This document shows positions 24,419-33,378 of a stretch of DNA of 64,000 bases, piece after piece. The position numbers and the translations under genes are program-made. The stretch's first letter is position 1; each line of letters begins with the position of its first letter. The notes under the pieces were generated by a model, which made no database searches, was not told where the DNA came from, and worked only from the letters and a program-made list of their open reading frames with translations. This DNA is from an uncultured Collinsella sp. (GTDB lineage Bacteria > Actinomycetota > Coriobacteriia > Coriobacteriales > Coriobacteriaceae), in contig CABUHI010000002.1 of NCBI GenBank assembly GCA_902491345.1, positions 1 to 64,000 on the forward strand, in the 5' to 3' direction.

Positions 24419-27400
24419 ATGTCCAACGCACCCACGCACTCTGTCCACAGCGCAATCGCAACAGGCCCGCTGCTCCTGCTCCTCTTTTTTCTGATCGGCT
24501 GCCTGGCCCCAGGGTCCGCACTCGCCGTCGACGGGAGTGACACTCTTAATTTCCGCACCATAAGCGACGGCTGCGGCCCCTTCGGTGTCGGTAAATACGA
24601 GGCACAGGACACTTCAATTTCGTACTGCATGAATCAAGACTGCCCCGGCCCCAGCAAGCCGGGAGGGCCATGGCGTACATATAACCAGGGCTGGACATGG
24701 CTCGATGACGAATTTGCCGCCATCGTCTGCCACGGATACCCCTCCAATACATCCTTTGGCGGCCACAATCTGTCGCCCGATCTCGCCCGTGCCGCCACCC
24801 AGATTGCCGTGTGGATGCTCAACGGAACCACGCGCCCCGACGGCACCTATTCGTATACAAACAGCACGGGAATTGCCAGGAGCGGTAGGTTTTACGAAAA
24901 CGCCGAGGCCGTAGCGGCTGCACGTTGGCTCTACGACAGCGCCAAGTCCGGATCCATTAAGGCGGCCCCACATCGAGCCAGGCGTTATCACGGCCCGGTC
25001 TCGGGCGAGGGTCGACACCAGGACATGCTCTATGTTCTGCCCGCCGTCTCCGTATCTTTCCAAAAACAATCGTCCCAGGCTGACATCACCGCCGGCAACG
25101 ACACCTACAGACTCGGTGGCGCAACCTTCGATATCTTTGAAAGTGCGGGCGATGCACGCGTCGGCACTATCCAGATGGACGAAAACGGGCGTGCGCAAGC
25201 AACGCTTTTGCCCAATACGGCATATTACCTAGTCGAAACCAAAGCCCCGGCAGGCTATATCCCTCGAAGCGACCGAATAGCCTTCATCACACAAAACAGT
25301 GGCGAGCATGTCACTGTCAACGAGCAGCCCGGCACCATCACCTTGCGTATTGCAAAAGTCGATGCCGCCACGGATGCCGGCACCCAGGTTGGGGCGTCGC
25401 TTGCGGGCGCTGAATTCACCTGCGTCTCGCAATCAACCCCCGGCTGGACTCGCACCCTTACGACCGACGAAAACGGACGGGCAATCCTCAATGACGTTCC
25501 TCTGGGTACCTTTACTATCTACGAATCGAAAGCGCCCGAGGGCTACCTGATTTCAAACGACTGTTGGAGCTACACCGTCGGTGCCGAGCAGCTCGGAGAT
25601 ACGGGCATCGTTGAGCTCGAAAGCCGTATTCCCAACATCCCCATCGCCTTTGACCTTGAAATCTCGAAGTTTAAGGACCATGGCGATAACGATGAGTCCG
25701 GCCTCGAGCAGCCGGCGGGAGGCGTCGTCTTTGAAGTTGTCAGCAATAGCTCCCAACAAGTCGTCGGCACGTTGACCACAAACGTTTACGGCTTTGCCTC
25801 CACCAAAGACCAGCCCGAAGCATGGTTTGGCGCAGGCAAGCGACCCGCCGGCGCCCACGGTGCCATTCCCTACGACCGCGCGGGCTACACCGTTCGCGAG
25901 GTTGCAGAAACGGTCCCTGAAGGATTTAAGCAAGCAGGGGAATGGACCATCACAGCAGAGCAGTCCACAGACGGCGCCGAGCTTCAGTACATCATTGACA
26001 ACCATGCCCTATCGACACACCTTCAAATCGTAAAGCGCGATGCTCAAACCGGCGGCACCGTACCACTTGCCGGTTTTACGTTCCAGCTGCTCGATAGCCA
26101 CCACGAGCCCGTCTCGCAAACATGTTGGTATCCGGCCCACAATGTAATGAATACCTTCACAACCGATACAGCCGGAGCCGTCACGCTGCCCGAATCACTT
26201 AATCCCGGAACATACTACGTGCACGAGGCATCGGCCAAGGAACCGTATCTGCGCGGAGAAGACCTGGAAATAACGATTCCCGCCGACAGAAATCTGACGC
26301 CGGTCGCCGTCGCCTCGTTCTATGACAACGCCGCAACCGGAAGCATCGAAATCATTAAGACGGATGTTGTAGATGGGCGCGCCCTCGCTGGAGCCACGTT
26401 TGACATCCGCGCTGACGGCGACATCGTGCGAACCGACGGCAGCATCGTCGCCCTGGATGGCGAAACCGTCGCCACCGTTACAACCGACGAACGGGGGCAT
26501 GCGCGAGTCGACCATCTTTCGTTGGGATGCGGTACCGCCACCTACGAGGTCGTCGAAACACAAGCGCCCGAAGGTTATCTGCTCAACCCGACCCCACACA
26601 CTGTGAAGTTGTCGTACGCTGACCAGCAAACGCCCGTAATCGAAGTGCACCTTGACGTTTCCAACGACTACACCAAGCTCGATGTCTCCAAAGTCGACGC
26701 GTGCGGAGGTCAGGAAGTGACAGGCGCTGAGCTTGTCCTCTGCGACTCCAATGGCAACGAAATTGATTCTTGGACTTCATCCGGCAAACCACACCGCATT
26801 GAGCACCTTTCACCCGGCACCTACACCCTGCGCGAAACGATGTCTCCGCGTACCTACGACCTTGCCGAAGAGATAACATTTGAAGTAAAGGCCACGGGAG
26901 AAGTTCAAACCATGGCCATGAAGGATGCCCCCATCGAAATCAGGGGAAGCATCGATAAGCGCCAAGAGATTGCACAACCAGTCGTAAGCAAACTCGTTGC
27001 CAACGGCGACGGAAAAAACCGAGCCAAAGCACGGGCCGATACGCAAGGCGCCTTCTCCTATACCATCGACGCCAAAAATGAGTCGAGCACCTGGGTCGAC
27101 GAGTTGACCATCACCGACGACCTTGAGTGCGCCAAAGATGGCGCAGCGAAACTTGTTGCCGTTGAAACCCCTATTGCGATCGGTGATCTAAACGGGCTGT
27201 GCAACGTGTGGTATCGAACGTCTCCGGCAGGAACAAGCGATACGGGCAAGCAGGTCAATGCAACGCTTGACGACGGGCATCGCAATCCTTGGCTCGAAAC
27301 GGAAGAGGTCACAAAGCTGCTGGGCGACGATGTGCGTCTCGTCGATTACGACGGGTGGCACCTATGGAAAGCAGATATCCCGACGGACAAGTCCGTCACG

Positions 27401-27850
27401 CTCGATACGAAAGAGATTGATCTTACAGACAACGCCGTCATCACGGGCATCCGTTTTGAATACGGTACGGTAGCCGCCGACTTTACAACCAGAAGCGAGG
27501 CGGGCTCTTGGACCCGGGATGACCTTAAAGACGAACATGACGATCTTGACGATGCCAAGGCGGCCCTTAGCTCGGATGCCCGAGGCGCAGTCGTGCATAT
27601 GCAGGCAACGTCGTCCTATACGCCCCAAACCGCACTTGCCAACAGCGCGCACGTCGATCTTTGCCGCAACGGCGGTGGCGATAAACTCGAGGCGCATGAT
27701 GGGGACCGCGTCATCCAACGATGCGCCCTGCCTCAGAACCTGCCGGCAACGGGGTCTGTTACCGTCGCCGCATGCATCACCGCACTCCTGACCTCGGGCA
27801 CTGCGGCCCTATGGTTCGCTCGCCTTAAGTCAGCCACAAAGAAGCGCTAG
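24419..27850 (+). CDS. Thioester-domain LPATG adhesin with prealbumin-fold repeats
   Basis: This is a 1143-residue cell-wall adhesin. After a signal peptide there is a TQXA thioester domain: Cys70 (ISYC) and Gln128 in TQIA would form an internal thioester able to bond covalently to host amines. About six SpaA/Cna_B-like prealbumin domains follow, with E-box motifs such as YLVETKAPAGY, IYESKAPEGY and YEVVETQAPEGYLL, which often carry isopeptide bonds. The C-terminus has NLPATG, a membrane helix and SATKKR for sortase anchoring. It resembles streptococcal tip adhesins. No sortase or shaft pilin gene is seen nearby, so it may act alone on the wall. AAGGAG precedes the ATG. Confidence 0.9.
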   Translation: MSNAPTHSVHSAIATGPLLLLLFFLIGCLAPGSALAVDGSDTLNFRTISDGCGPFGVGKYEAQDTSISYCMNQDCPGPSKPGGPWRTYNQGWTWLDDEFAAIVCHGYPSNTSFGGHNLSPDLARAATQIAVWMLNGTTRPDGTYSYTNSTGIARSGRFYENAEAVAAARWLYDSAKSGSIKAAPHRARRYHGPVSGEGRHQDMLYVLPAVSVSFQKQSSQADITAGNDTYRLGGATFDIFESAGDARVGTIQMDENGRAQATLLPNTAYYLVETKAPAGYIPRSDRIAFITQNSGEHVTVNEQPGTITLRIAKVDAATDAGTQVGASLAGAEFTCVSQSTPGWTRTLTTDENGRAILNDVPLGTFTIYESKAPEGYLISNDCWSYTVGAEQLGDTGIVELESRIPNIPIAFDLEISKFKDHGDNDESGLEQPAGGVVFEVVSNSSQQVVGTLTTNVYGFASTKDQPEAWFGAGKRPAGAHGAIPYDRAGYTVREVAETVPEGFKQAGEWTITAEQSTDGAELQYIIDNHALSTHLQIVKRDAQTGGTVPLAGFTFQLLDSHHEPVSQTCWYPAHNVMNTFTTDTAGAVTLPESLNPGTYYVHEASAKEPYLRGEDLEITIPADRNLTPVAVASFYDNAATGSIEIIKTDVVDGRALAGATFDIRADGDIVRTDGSIVALDGETVATVTTDERGHARVDHLSLGCGTATYEVVETQAPEGYLLNPTPHTVKLSYADQQTPVIEVHLDVSNDYTKLDVSKVDACGGQEVTGAELVLCDSNGNEIDSWTSSGKPHRIEHLSPGTYTLRETMSPRTYDLAEEITFEVKATGEVQTMAMKDAPIEIRGSIDKRQEIAQPVVSKLVANGDGKNRAKARADTQGAFSYTIDAKNESSTWVDELTITDDLECAKDGAAKLVAVETPIAIGDLNGLCNVWYRTSPAGTSDTGKQVNATLDDGHRNPWLETEEVTKLLGDDVRLVDYDGWHLWKADIPTDKSVTLDTKEIDLTDNAVITGIRFEYGTVAADFTTRSEAGSWTRDDLKDEHDDLDDAKAALSSDARGAVVHMQATSSYTPQTALANSAHVDLCRNGGGDKLEAHDGDRVIQRCALPQNLPATGSVTVAACITALLTSGTAALWFARLKSATKKR

Positions 27851-27856
27851 CACGAT

Positions 27857-27892
27857 AAAAAAGCGGGCGAGCCAGTCTCCCGGCTCGCCCGC
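27857..27892 (-). terminator. Terminator between convergent genes
   Basis: GCGGGCGAGCC pairs with GGCTCGCCCGC; on the minus strand it is followed by six T residues, so it ends the small membrane-protein/M28-like unit. Without a clear T-run on the plus strand it may only weakly stop adhesin transcription. Confidence 0.8.
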
Positions 27893-27914
27893 CTTGGGCA
27901 TAAACGATGAATCG

Positions 27915-28133
27915 CTATTCAGCAGATGACGAACCGCCATCGATGGCTGCCTGATCGGACTCGGAAATACCGTCGGCGCCCAAGTTTTGCTCTTGCTCCA
28001 CCTCTTCGTTCATTGTTGTCTCGGGCGTCGAGCCCTTAACGCCGACGACATACGCGGCCCCAAAACCCAATGCGATAGCAATCAGGGTCAAAATCAGATA
28101 GATGGGCCAATGGCGCTTGATGTACGAAAACAC
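27915..28133 (-). CDS. Small single-helix membrane protein
   Basis: The 72-residue protein has a basic N-terminus, one membrane helix (about residues 10-31, YLILTLIAIALGFGAAYVVG) and an acidic, Ser-rich tail likely outside the membrane. No family is recognised. It starts with GTG, with AAGGAG 5 nt upstream. It follows the M28-like gene with a 22-bp gap on the same strand, so both are probably one operon. Confidence 0.7.
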   Translation of the reverse strand: MFSYIKRHWPIYLILTLIAIALGFGAAYVVGVKGSTPETTMNEEVEQEQNLGADGISESDQAAIDGGSSSAE

Positions 28134-28155
28134 GCTGACTCCTTAGCGGGTCTGT

Positions 28156-31100
28156 CTACGAACGACGAATGACCTCGGTCACGACCTCGGACACCGTAGC
28201 GATATTGGTCGGATTGACGTTGTACGGCAGGTCATCCTCGGTGCGAGCGCAGGCAAGGCGCGGGCCGTCCACACCGGCGATCGTAAGGGCGCGACGGCTC
28301 GCCTCGAGCGCTGCGGATGCATCGGTTTTTGCATAGGGCATCTCGAACGCACCGCAATCGACGTGGAACGACTTACACACCTTGCTGACAAGATTCATGA
28401 TGCGGCGATCGCCCTTAAACAGCTGCTGCTCGCCCTCGACCGTTACCACCGAAAGCCTGCCGGCACCGATAGACTCGAGGTTGATGAAGAACACGCCGCG
28501 GAGCTTGTCACGATGCGAGGCCAAAAACGCCCTCATGCCGGCGCCGTCGCAATCGGACGCGCCCGTTGCGACAAACCAGATATCGTGGCCGAGCAGCTCA
28601 TCGTCGCCCATGGAGGCAACGGCCGAGAGCATATCCTCGGCAGAAGCACCATCAGAGGAGGTGGCGCCGCCCTTCCAACCGTCGTCGTCATCCTCGAAGT
28701 TATCCCACGAGCCAATGCCGCGACCAGACTTCTTGGCATCGTAATCGTCTTCGACGCCCAGCCAGTCGCTCATGCTGTCCTGCTCGTTCTTCTTTTTGCG
28801 ACCGAACAAGCCACCCAGCCCACGCTTCTGCGGCTTGGCGCCCGTCGAAGCAGGAGCCGAGATGGTCTCGAGCGGCTGTGCGCCCGAGGAGATGGGCACG
28901 GGGGTCGCGACCGGTGCCGATGTGGGCTCGGGGCCCTGCGCCGTCGCAAAGGGATCATTTGTCTGCGCCGAAGGATCGGGAAGATCGAACAGCGACGTGC
29001 GGGACGCGACGTTGGCCTGTTGCATCGAAGGCAGCGACGGATCGGGGACCGAGGCCAGCGGCGACGAAGAGGGCGCGGGCGCGGAGGCCGGATCGGGGAT
29101 ATTTATTTGCTGGCGCGGAGGCACCTGAGACGAAATCTGCGCCATGAGGGAGTCGACCGTCTCGTCCTGCGTGGGAGCGACATTGGCCACCGTGGCACCG
29201 GGGTCGCTCGGCGCGGGCATGGTAAAGATCTGCGTAGAATAAGGCCTGGACTCATCCGTCTTGGGAGCCTCGTCAATCGCAGGGGGCTCCTGCTCCATAA
29301 CAGGAGCCTCGACCTGCTCGGGTGCGCTGGCCTCAACGGAATCGGCCTCGTCGACAACAGAATCATCGGCGGCGTCCTGGGCATCATCGGAGATGGAAAG
29401 GGGCTCGGCAATTGCGGTGCCCTGCTTCTCAAACGTCATCGTGGCATCGAATGACATGGTGCCATCGACCGGCTGCTGCGCCTCAAAGGACGTCGTAGCC
29501 TCGGCAACGTCAGCGGATGCCGGCTGCGGAGCCTCGAAGGACGTCGTGGCGTCGGCAACATCAACGGATACCGGCTGCTCGGCGGCGTTTTGCTCAAATT
29601 CTTGTGCCGCGCGCTCGCGCTCGGCCTCGGCCGCCTGTTGCTTGGCTGCAGCCTCGCGCGCGGCTGCCTCGCGGGCAGCAGCACGCTTTTCCTCAAAGTC
29701 GTCAACGAGTTTCTTGCCCTTTTCGAATGCCCCCTTAAAGAAATGGGAGGCGCTGGCACCGATCGAAGAAAACGCGGAAGCGATATCGGCATGGGGCGTC
29801 GTCACCGGAAGCTCGGCAGAAAAATCGGTGTCGCTCTCGTAGGACACATGCTGCGGATACGCATCGTAGTCGTCCTCGGTATTATCGAGCTCCTCGGGCG
29901 CCGGGGCAGGCGCCATGACGTCCAGACCGGCTGCGGGATCGATAGCAGTCTCCGCATCGGCTTCCGTCTCGACGGCATTGGCCTCATCGGGCTGCGCAGC
30001 CACGACCGGGTCGGGCTGGGGCGCGGGCTCGAACGTCGGCTCCTCGCCCTCTTCGTAATCGAGCGTACAGGACTCGGGAAGCATTCCCAGGGCACGGATG
30101 GCATCCGAGCCAAACCGGATGTTGCCGGCGGCATTGCGATAAAGCTTGGGCTCGGGCTCGGCCTGCTCGGCCGCGGCAGGCTCCTCTGCCGACTCGGCAG
30201 CGGACTCGTCTGCAACGGGCTCCTCGGCCGGAATATCTTGGACCTGGGACTCGGGTGCAATGACGCCAATCAGGGTCTCGTCGGCAGAAGCACCTTCGAA
30301 TCCATCGATTTGCTCATCAAAAGCCTCGCCCTGCTCACCCTCGGGAGCGACCGACTGGCCATACTCATCCTCGGTATAGGCAGGCTCTTCGTACTCGATG
30401 GTATTGCCGTAATCGTTTTGCTGCTGGGCCGCGGCGTACTCGGCTGCCGCGCGCGCCATCTCCTCGGCGCGACGCTTCTGCTCGCCAAAATACGTGTCAA
30501 ACGGAATATCGTCGGGGAACTCGTTCTCGCCCTGATAGGGGGCGACGTTATCCATGACACCCAGCATGGCGGCAACAGAGGACTTGTTGCAAACCGAGCC
30601 GGACGTGTAGGGAAGGACAAAACGATTGGAAATGATATTGGCGGCATTAGCGAGCGCCACGAGGGAGGCAAGAATCGCGACAATCCACAGCAAGACCTTC
30701 AGCACACCGGGAAGAGGCAAGATGCGCAGGATGGCAATAGCCGCGGGAGCAATCGTGGCAATCGGGAGCAACTTGGCGATCAGCGCCCGATACGGCGCAT
30801 AGGGCTCGCGAGCGAGCAGTTCGGCGCGCGGGGAGTCATAGTGCGCGACGACGACAACCGGGCGATTGCGCGGAGAGGCAAGCGGGCCCGACGCCTTGTG
30901 GTAGGCGATGACGTTTTGGCTCACGCCCGTCTTGCCCAGGCGCGAGATCACGGGGCGCCCGGTTCGCTCGAGCACAAAGAGTACGGCTCCGACAATGGCC
31001 AACAGGGTGCCGACTAAGCCGATACCGCCACCGATGCCCATAAGCAGGGCACCGGCGAATGCCAGAATGCCCGTAACGGCAAACGCCATCCTGCTCGGCG

Positions 31101-31254
31101 CGGGAGCATTAAACTCCTGCACCTCGGGATCAAAGCCGTGGTTGCGGAAAATTTGAGCGATATCTTCGGCAGCCAAGCGCTCTTCTTCGCTGCACGCCGG
31201 CGTGATGCCAGTGTTCTGCAACAGGTGGTTAATATAGTTCTGGGTGTTCGCCAT
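28156..31254 (-). CDS. Degenerate M28-like membrane protein with long acidic insert
   Basis: The 1032-residue protein starts as an M28-type peptidase: an N-terminal helical region, two to four membrane helices (about 57-95 and 155-200) and the metal motif AHYDSP (His138, Asp140). At about residue 222 the usual Asp-Asn pair reads CN. A Glu/Ala/Pro-rich disordered insert of roughly 640 residues then interrupts the domain. The fold resumes near residue 880 with IWFVATGASDCDG, where the catalytic Glu-Glu should be, and ends with a PYAKTDAS and RTEDD region lacking the expected His residues. Catalysis is therefore doubtful. GGAG lies 5 nt before the ATG at 31254. Confidence 0.72.
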   Translation of the reverse strand: MANTQNYINHLLQNTGITPACSEEERLAAEDIAQIFRNHGFDPEVQEFNAPAPSRMAFAVTGILAFAGALLMGIGGGIGLVGTLLAIVGAVLFVLERTGRPVISRLGKTGVSQNVIAYHKASGPLASPRNRPVVVVAHYDSPRAELLAREPYAPYRALIAKLLPIATIAPAAIAILRILPLPGVLKVLLWIVAILASLVALANAANIISNRFVLPYTSGSVCNKSSVAAMLGVMDNVAPYQGENEFPDDIPFDTYFGEQKRRAEEMARAAAEYAAAQQQNDYGNTIEYEEPAYTEDEYGQSVAPEGEQGEAFDEQIDGFEGASADETLIGVIAPESQVQDIPAEEPVADESAAESAEEPAAAEQAEPEPKLYRNAAGNIRFGSDAIRALGMLPESCTLDYEEGEEPTFEPAPQPDPVVAAQPDEANAVETEADAETAIDPAAGLDVMAPAPAPEELDNTEDDYDAYPQHVSYESDTDFSAELPVTTPHADIASAFSSIGASASHFFKGAFEKGKKLVDDFEEKRAAAREAAAREAAAKQQAAEAERERAAQEFEQNAAEQPVSVDVADATTSFEAPQPASADVAEATTSFEAQQPVDGTMSFDATMTFEKQGTAIAEPLSISDDAQDAADDSVVDEADSVEASAPEQVEAPVMEQEPPAIDEAPKTDESRPYSTQIFTMPAPSDPGATVANVAPTQDETVDSLMAQISSQVPPRQQINIPDPASAPAPSSSPLASVPDPSLPSMQQANVASRTSLFDLPDPSAQTNDPFATAQGPEPTSAPVATPVPISSGAQPLETISAPASTGAKPQKRGLGGLFGRKKKNEQDSMSDWLGVEDDYDAKKSGRGIGSWDNFEDDDDGWKGGATSSDGASAEDMLSAVASMGDDELLGHDIWFVATGASDCDGAGMRAFLASHRDKLRGVFFINLESIGAGRLSVVTVEGEQQLFKGDRRIMNLVSKVCKSFHVDCGAFEMPYAKTDASAALEASRRALTIAGVDGPRLACARTEDDLPYNVNPTNIATVSEVVTEVIRRS

Positions 31255-31451
31255 ATGCGCTCCACATCCATAATCCGACAAATAGGCCCAATGTATGCAC
31301 ATTAGAACCGTATATAGTCGAAAGTATACCCCGAGCGGGCGCAAACGGCCGAATTCTGGGCATCTTAACGCCCCAAGCGGACAAGGATATAGCCTAATCT
31401 CCATATCGGACTAAAATCATGGCATCAAACACCTTCCCATGCGAGGATTCT

Positions 31452-32474
31452 ATGACGGCAAGCGATACAACCGTAACGAATAAAAATGGGGCGCCGGAAC
31501 CCGGTTTCGACAAGACCGCCCAGCGCATCCTCAATCTGTTCTTTGTCCTCAACAGCTCTCCCGAGCCATTGACCACAGAGCAAATTGTCCTGGATTCCGA
31601 TCTTGGCTATGGGTCGGGCAATATCGACTCGGACAAGCGCAAGTTTCGCCGCGATCGCGAAAAACTCCTCGAACGCGGAATCACGATCAAGGAAGTTCGC
31701 GCAGCAGGCGCCCAAGAAACCGAAGAAAGCGCGTGGACCATCGATCGCGAGCACACGTTTGCGGCCGGTGGCCTCATCACCGCAGACGACGCGGACATCT
31801 TGCTCGACGCTATCGACCAGACCCTTGCGACCGGTTCGGCCGCGTTTGCCACGCCGCTTGCAGACATACGCTCCAAGATCGCCTACCTCACCGGCGCATC
31901 GACCGCAGAAGAGCCTCCCGCCCGTCGCTTACCCGCCGTCGATGCGGTGTGGAGCGCTTTCGCCGAACGCTGCGCACTGCGCTTTTTGTATCAAAACGGG
32001 CACGGGGAGCAAAAAGAGCGCACCGTCTGCGTATACGGCATGTTTGAGCACGAGGGTGTGGCGTATTTTTGCGGACTCGACAACGCCACCGATGAAATCA
32101 GGACGTTTCGCTGCGACCGTATCGTTCGCGCATGGCGCCCCTCGAAGGCCTACTCCATCCCCGCCGACTTTAACCTGAACGATCGCCTGTTCTTCGAGTT
32201 TGATTTTGCCGATTGCAAGCCCGTTATGGCGACCTTTTCGTTTGCCCCGCAAGCCCAGGCCGACATGGTCAGCGGCCTAACGCGCGGTCGCGGGGAGCTC
32301 ACGCACACCGAAGAGGGTTGGACCTGGACCGTCGGCGTGCGCGACCTTAATGCCGCTGCCTCGTTTTGCATGGAGCACGCCATGGACGGCATGAGACCCG
32401 TTGCCCCCGATGCACTCAAACTGGCGTGGAACCACCTCATCGAAAGGACGGTGCACGAGCATGCCCGCGCGTAA
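31452..32474 (+). CDS. WYL-domain regulator, PafB-like
   Basis: The protein has an N-terminal winged-helix region (about residues 20-90) and a WYL domain (about 150-230, with LRFLYQNGHGEQKERTVCVYG and a RIVRAWRPSKAY segment). A C-terminal WCX-like extension follows. With the overlapping second gene it forms the tandem WYL pair seen in actinobacteria as PafB/PafC, which activates DNA-damage genes independently of RecA/LexA. The orthology is inferred from arrangement and not proven. A GAGG lies 5 nt before the ATG at 31452; an upstream ATG at 31419 lacks a ribosome-binding site. Confidence 0.82.
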   Translation: MTASDTTVTNKNGAPEPGFDKTAQRILNLFFVLNSSPEPLTTEQIVLDSDLGYGSGNIDSDKRKFRRDREKLLERGITIKEVRAAGAQETEESAWTIDREHTFAAGGLITADDADILLDAIDQTLATGSAAFATPLADIRSKIAYLTGASTAEEPPARRLPAVDAVWSAFAERCALRFLYQNGHGEQKERTVCVYGMFEHEGVAYFCGLDNATDEIRTFRCDRIVRAWRPSKAYSIPADFNLNDRLFFEFDFADCKPVMATFSFAPQAQADMVSGLTRGRGELTHTEEGWTWTVGVRDLNAAASFCMEHAMDGMRPVAPDALKLAWNHLIERTVHEHARA

Positions 32475-33378
32475 ACTCACCAGCGAGCAAAGGCTCTCGC
32501 GTGCGATTGACATCATGGAGGCCCTCTACGCTGCCGGCGAGGCCGGTGTGACACGAGGGGATATCTGCAGCCGTTTTGATATCACGGGCGTGGCGCTCGA
32601 CGAAATTATCGATATCGTCTCGACCCTCGCCGACCGTGAGTCGGGCGCGCGCATCATCTGCGAACGCCACGGCGAGCGCATCATCCTGACAGGCGATGCG
32701 GGTCGTGTGCTGCCCTTGCGTCTGAGCGCCGCCGAAGGCGCCGTGCTCAACCACGAGCTCGAATCGATGGGAATCGACTCTCGGGCAGCAGAGCGTATCC
32801 GACACGCCCTCCTACCCGAGAAACTCGGCTACAACCAGCGCGTCGTCGATACCGTTGCCCGAGGATCGCACTGGCAACAGCTGAACTGCGCGATTCAAGA
32901 CGGCGTTCGATGCCGCATCATCTACCGTTCAATGGACGACACACGGCCGCGTGAGCGTCTCATCGACCCCCTGCGCATCGCGACGCATGGCGACCAAACA
33001 TATCTGATTGCCTGGGATGTCGAAGTTGATGCGCAGCGCTCCTACCGCATGGACAAAATCGAAGGCCTTGCCCTTACCGACGATTCTGTGGAGCGCCACA
33101 CATCCGTGTCCTCGTCCCTCCACGAATCCCTTTCCCAAGCGGAGCAGAGCGCAAAACTCCTCATGCCGCTCGACATGGCAGAGCGCCTAGACTGGGCCGG
33201 CATCATGTCGATTGAGCCAAACGGGGCAGACATGGCGACGGTGACCGTGCGTTATGGGTCAGAGCACTGGCTGTTCTGCCAGGTAATCGCAGCGGGCGGA
33301 GCCATCCGCATACTGGATGACCCCGCCTCGGCAAAGCGTCTATGCGATATGGCGAAGAGCCTGACCTGCCCGCTTTAA
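32461..33378 (+). CDS. WYL-domain regulator, PafC-like
   Basis: This 305-residue second member of the WYL pair has an N-terminal helix-turn-helix (ARKLTSEQRLSRAIDIMEALY, then VTRGDICSRFDI) and a WYL domain around RCRIIYRSMDD, with RERLIDPLRIATHGDQTYLIAWDV. A C-terminal extension follows. Its ATG lies 14 bp inside the first gene, so the two are translated together and probably form a heterodimer. Its stop codon overlaps the stop of the convergent DinG-type gene (shared TTAA). Confidence 0.82.
   Translation: MPARKLTSEQRLSRAIDIMEALYAAGEAGVTRGDICSRFDITGVALDEIIDIVSTLADRESGARIICERHGERIILTGDAGRVLPLRLSAAEGAVLNHELESMGIDSRAAERIRHALLPEKLGYNQRVVDTVARGSHWQQLNCAIQDGVRCRIIYRSMDDTRPRERLIDPLRIATHGDQTYLIAWDVEVDAQRSYRMDKIEGLALTDDSVERHTSVSSSLHESLSQAEQSAKLLMPLDMAERLDWAGIMSIEPNGADMATVTVRYGSEHWLFCQVIAAGGAIRILDDPASAKRLCDMAKSLTCPL

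Noticed and set aside
28363..31017. Long plus-strand frames opposite the M28-like gene
   Set aside because: They are shadows of the acidic low-complexity insertion and show only Arg/Gly repeats.
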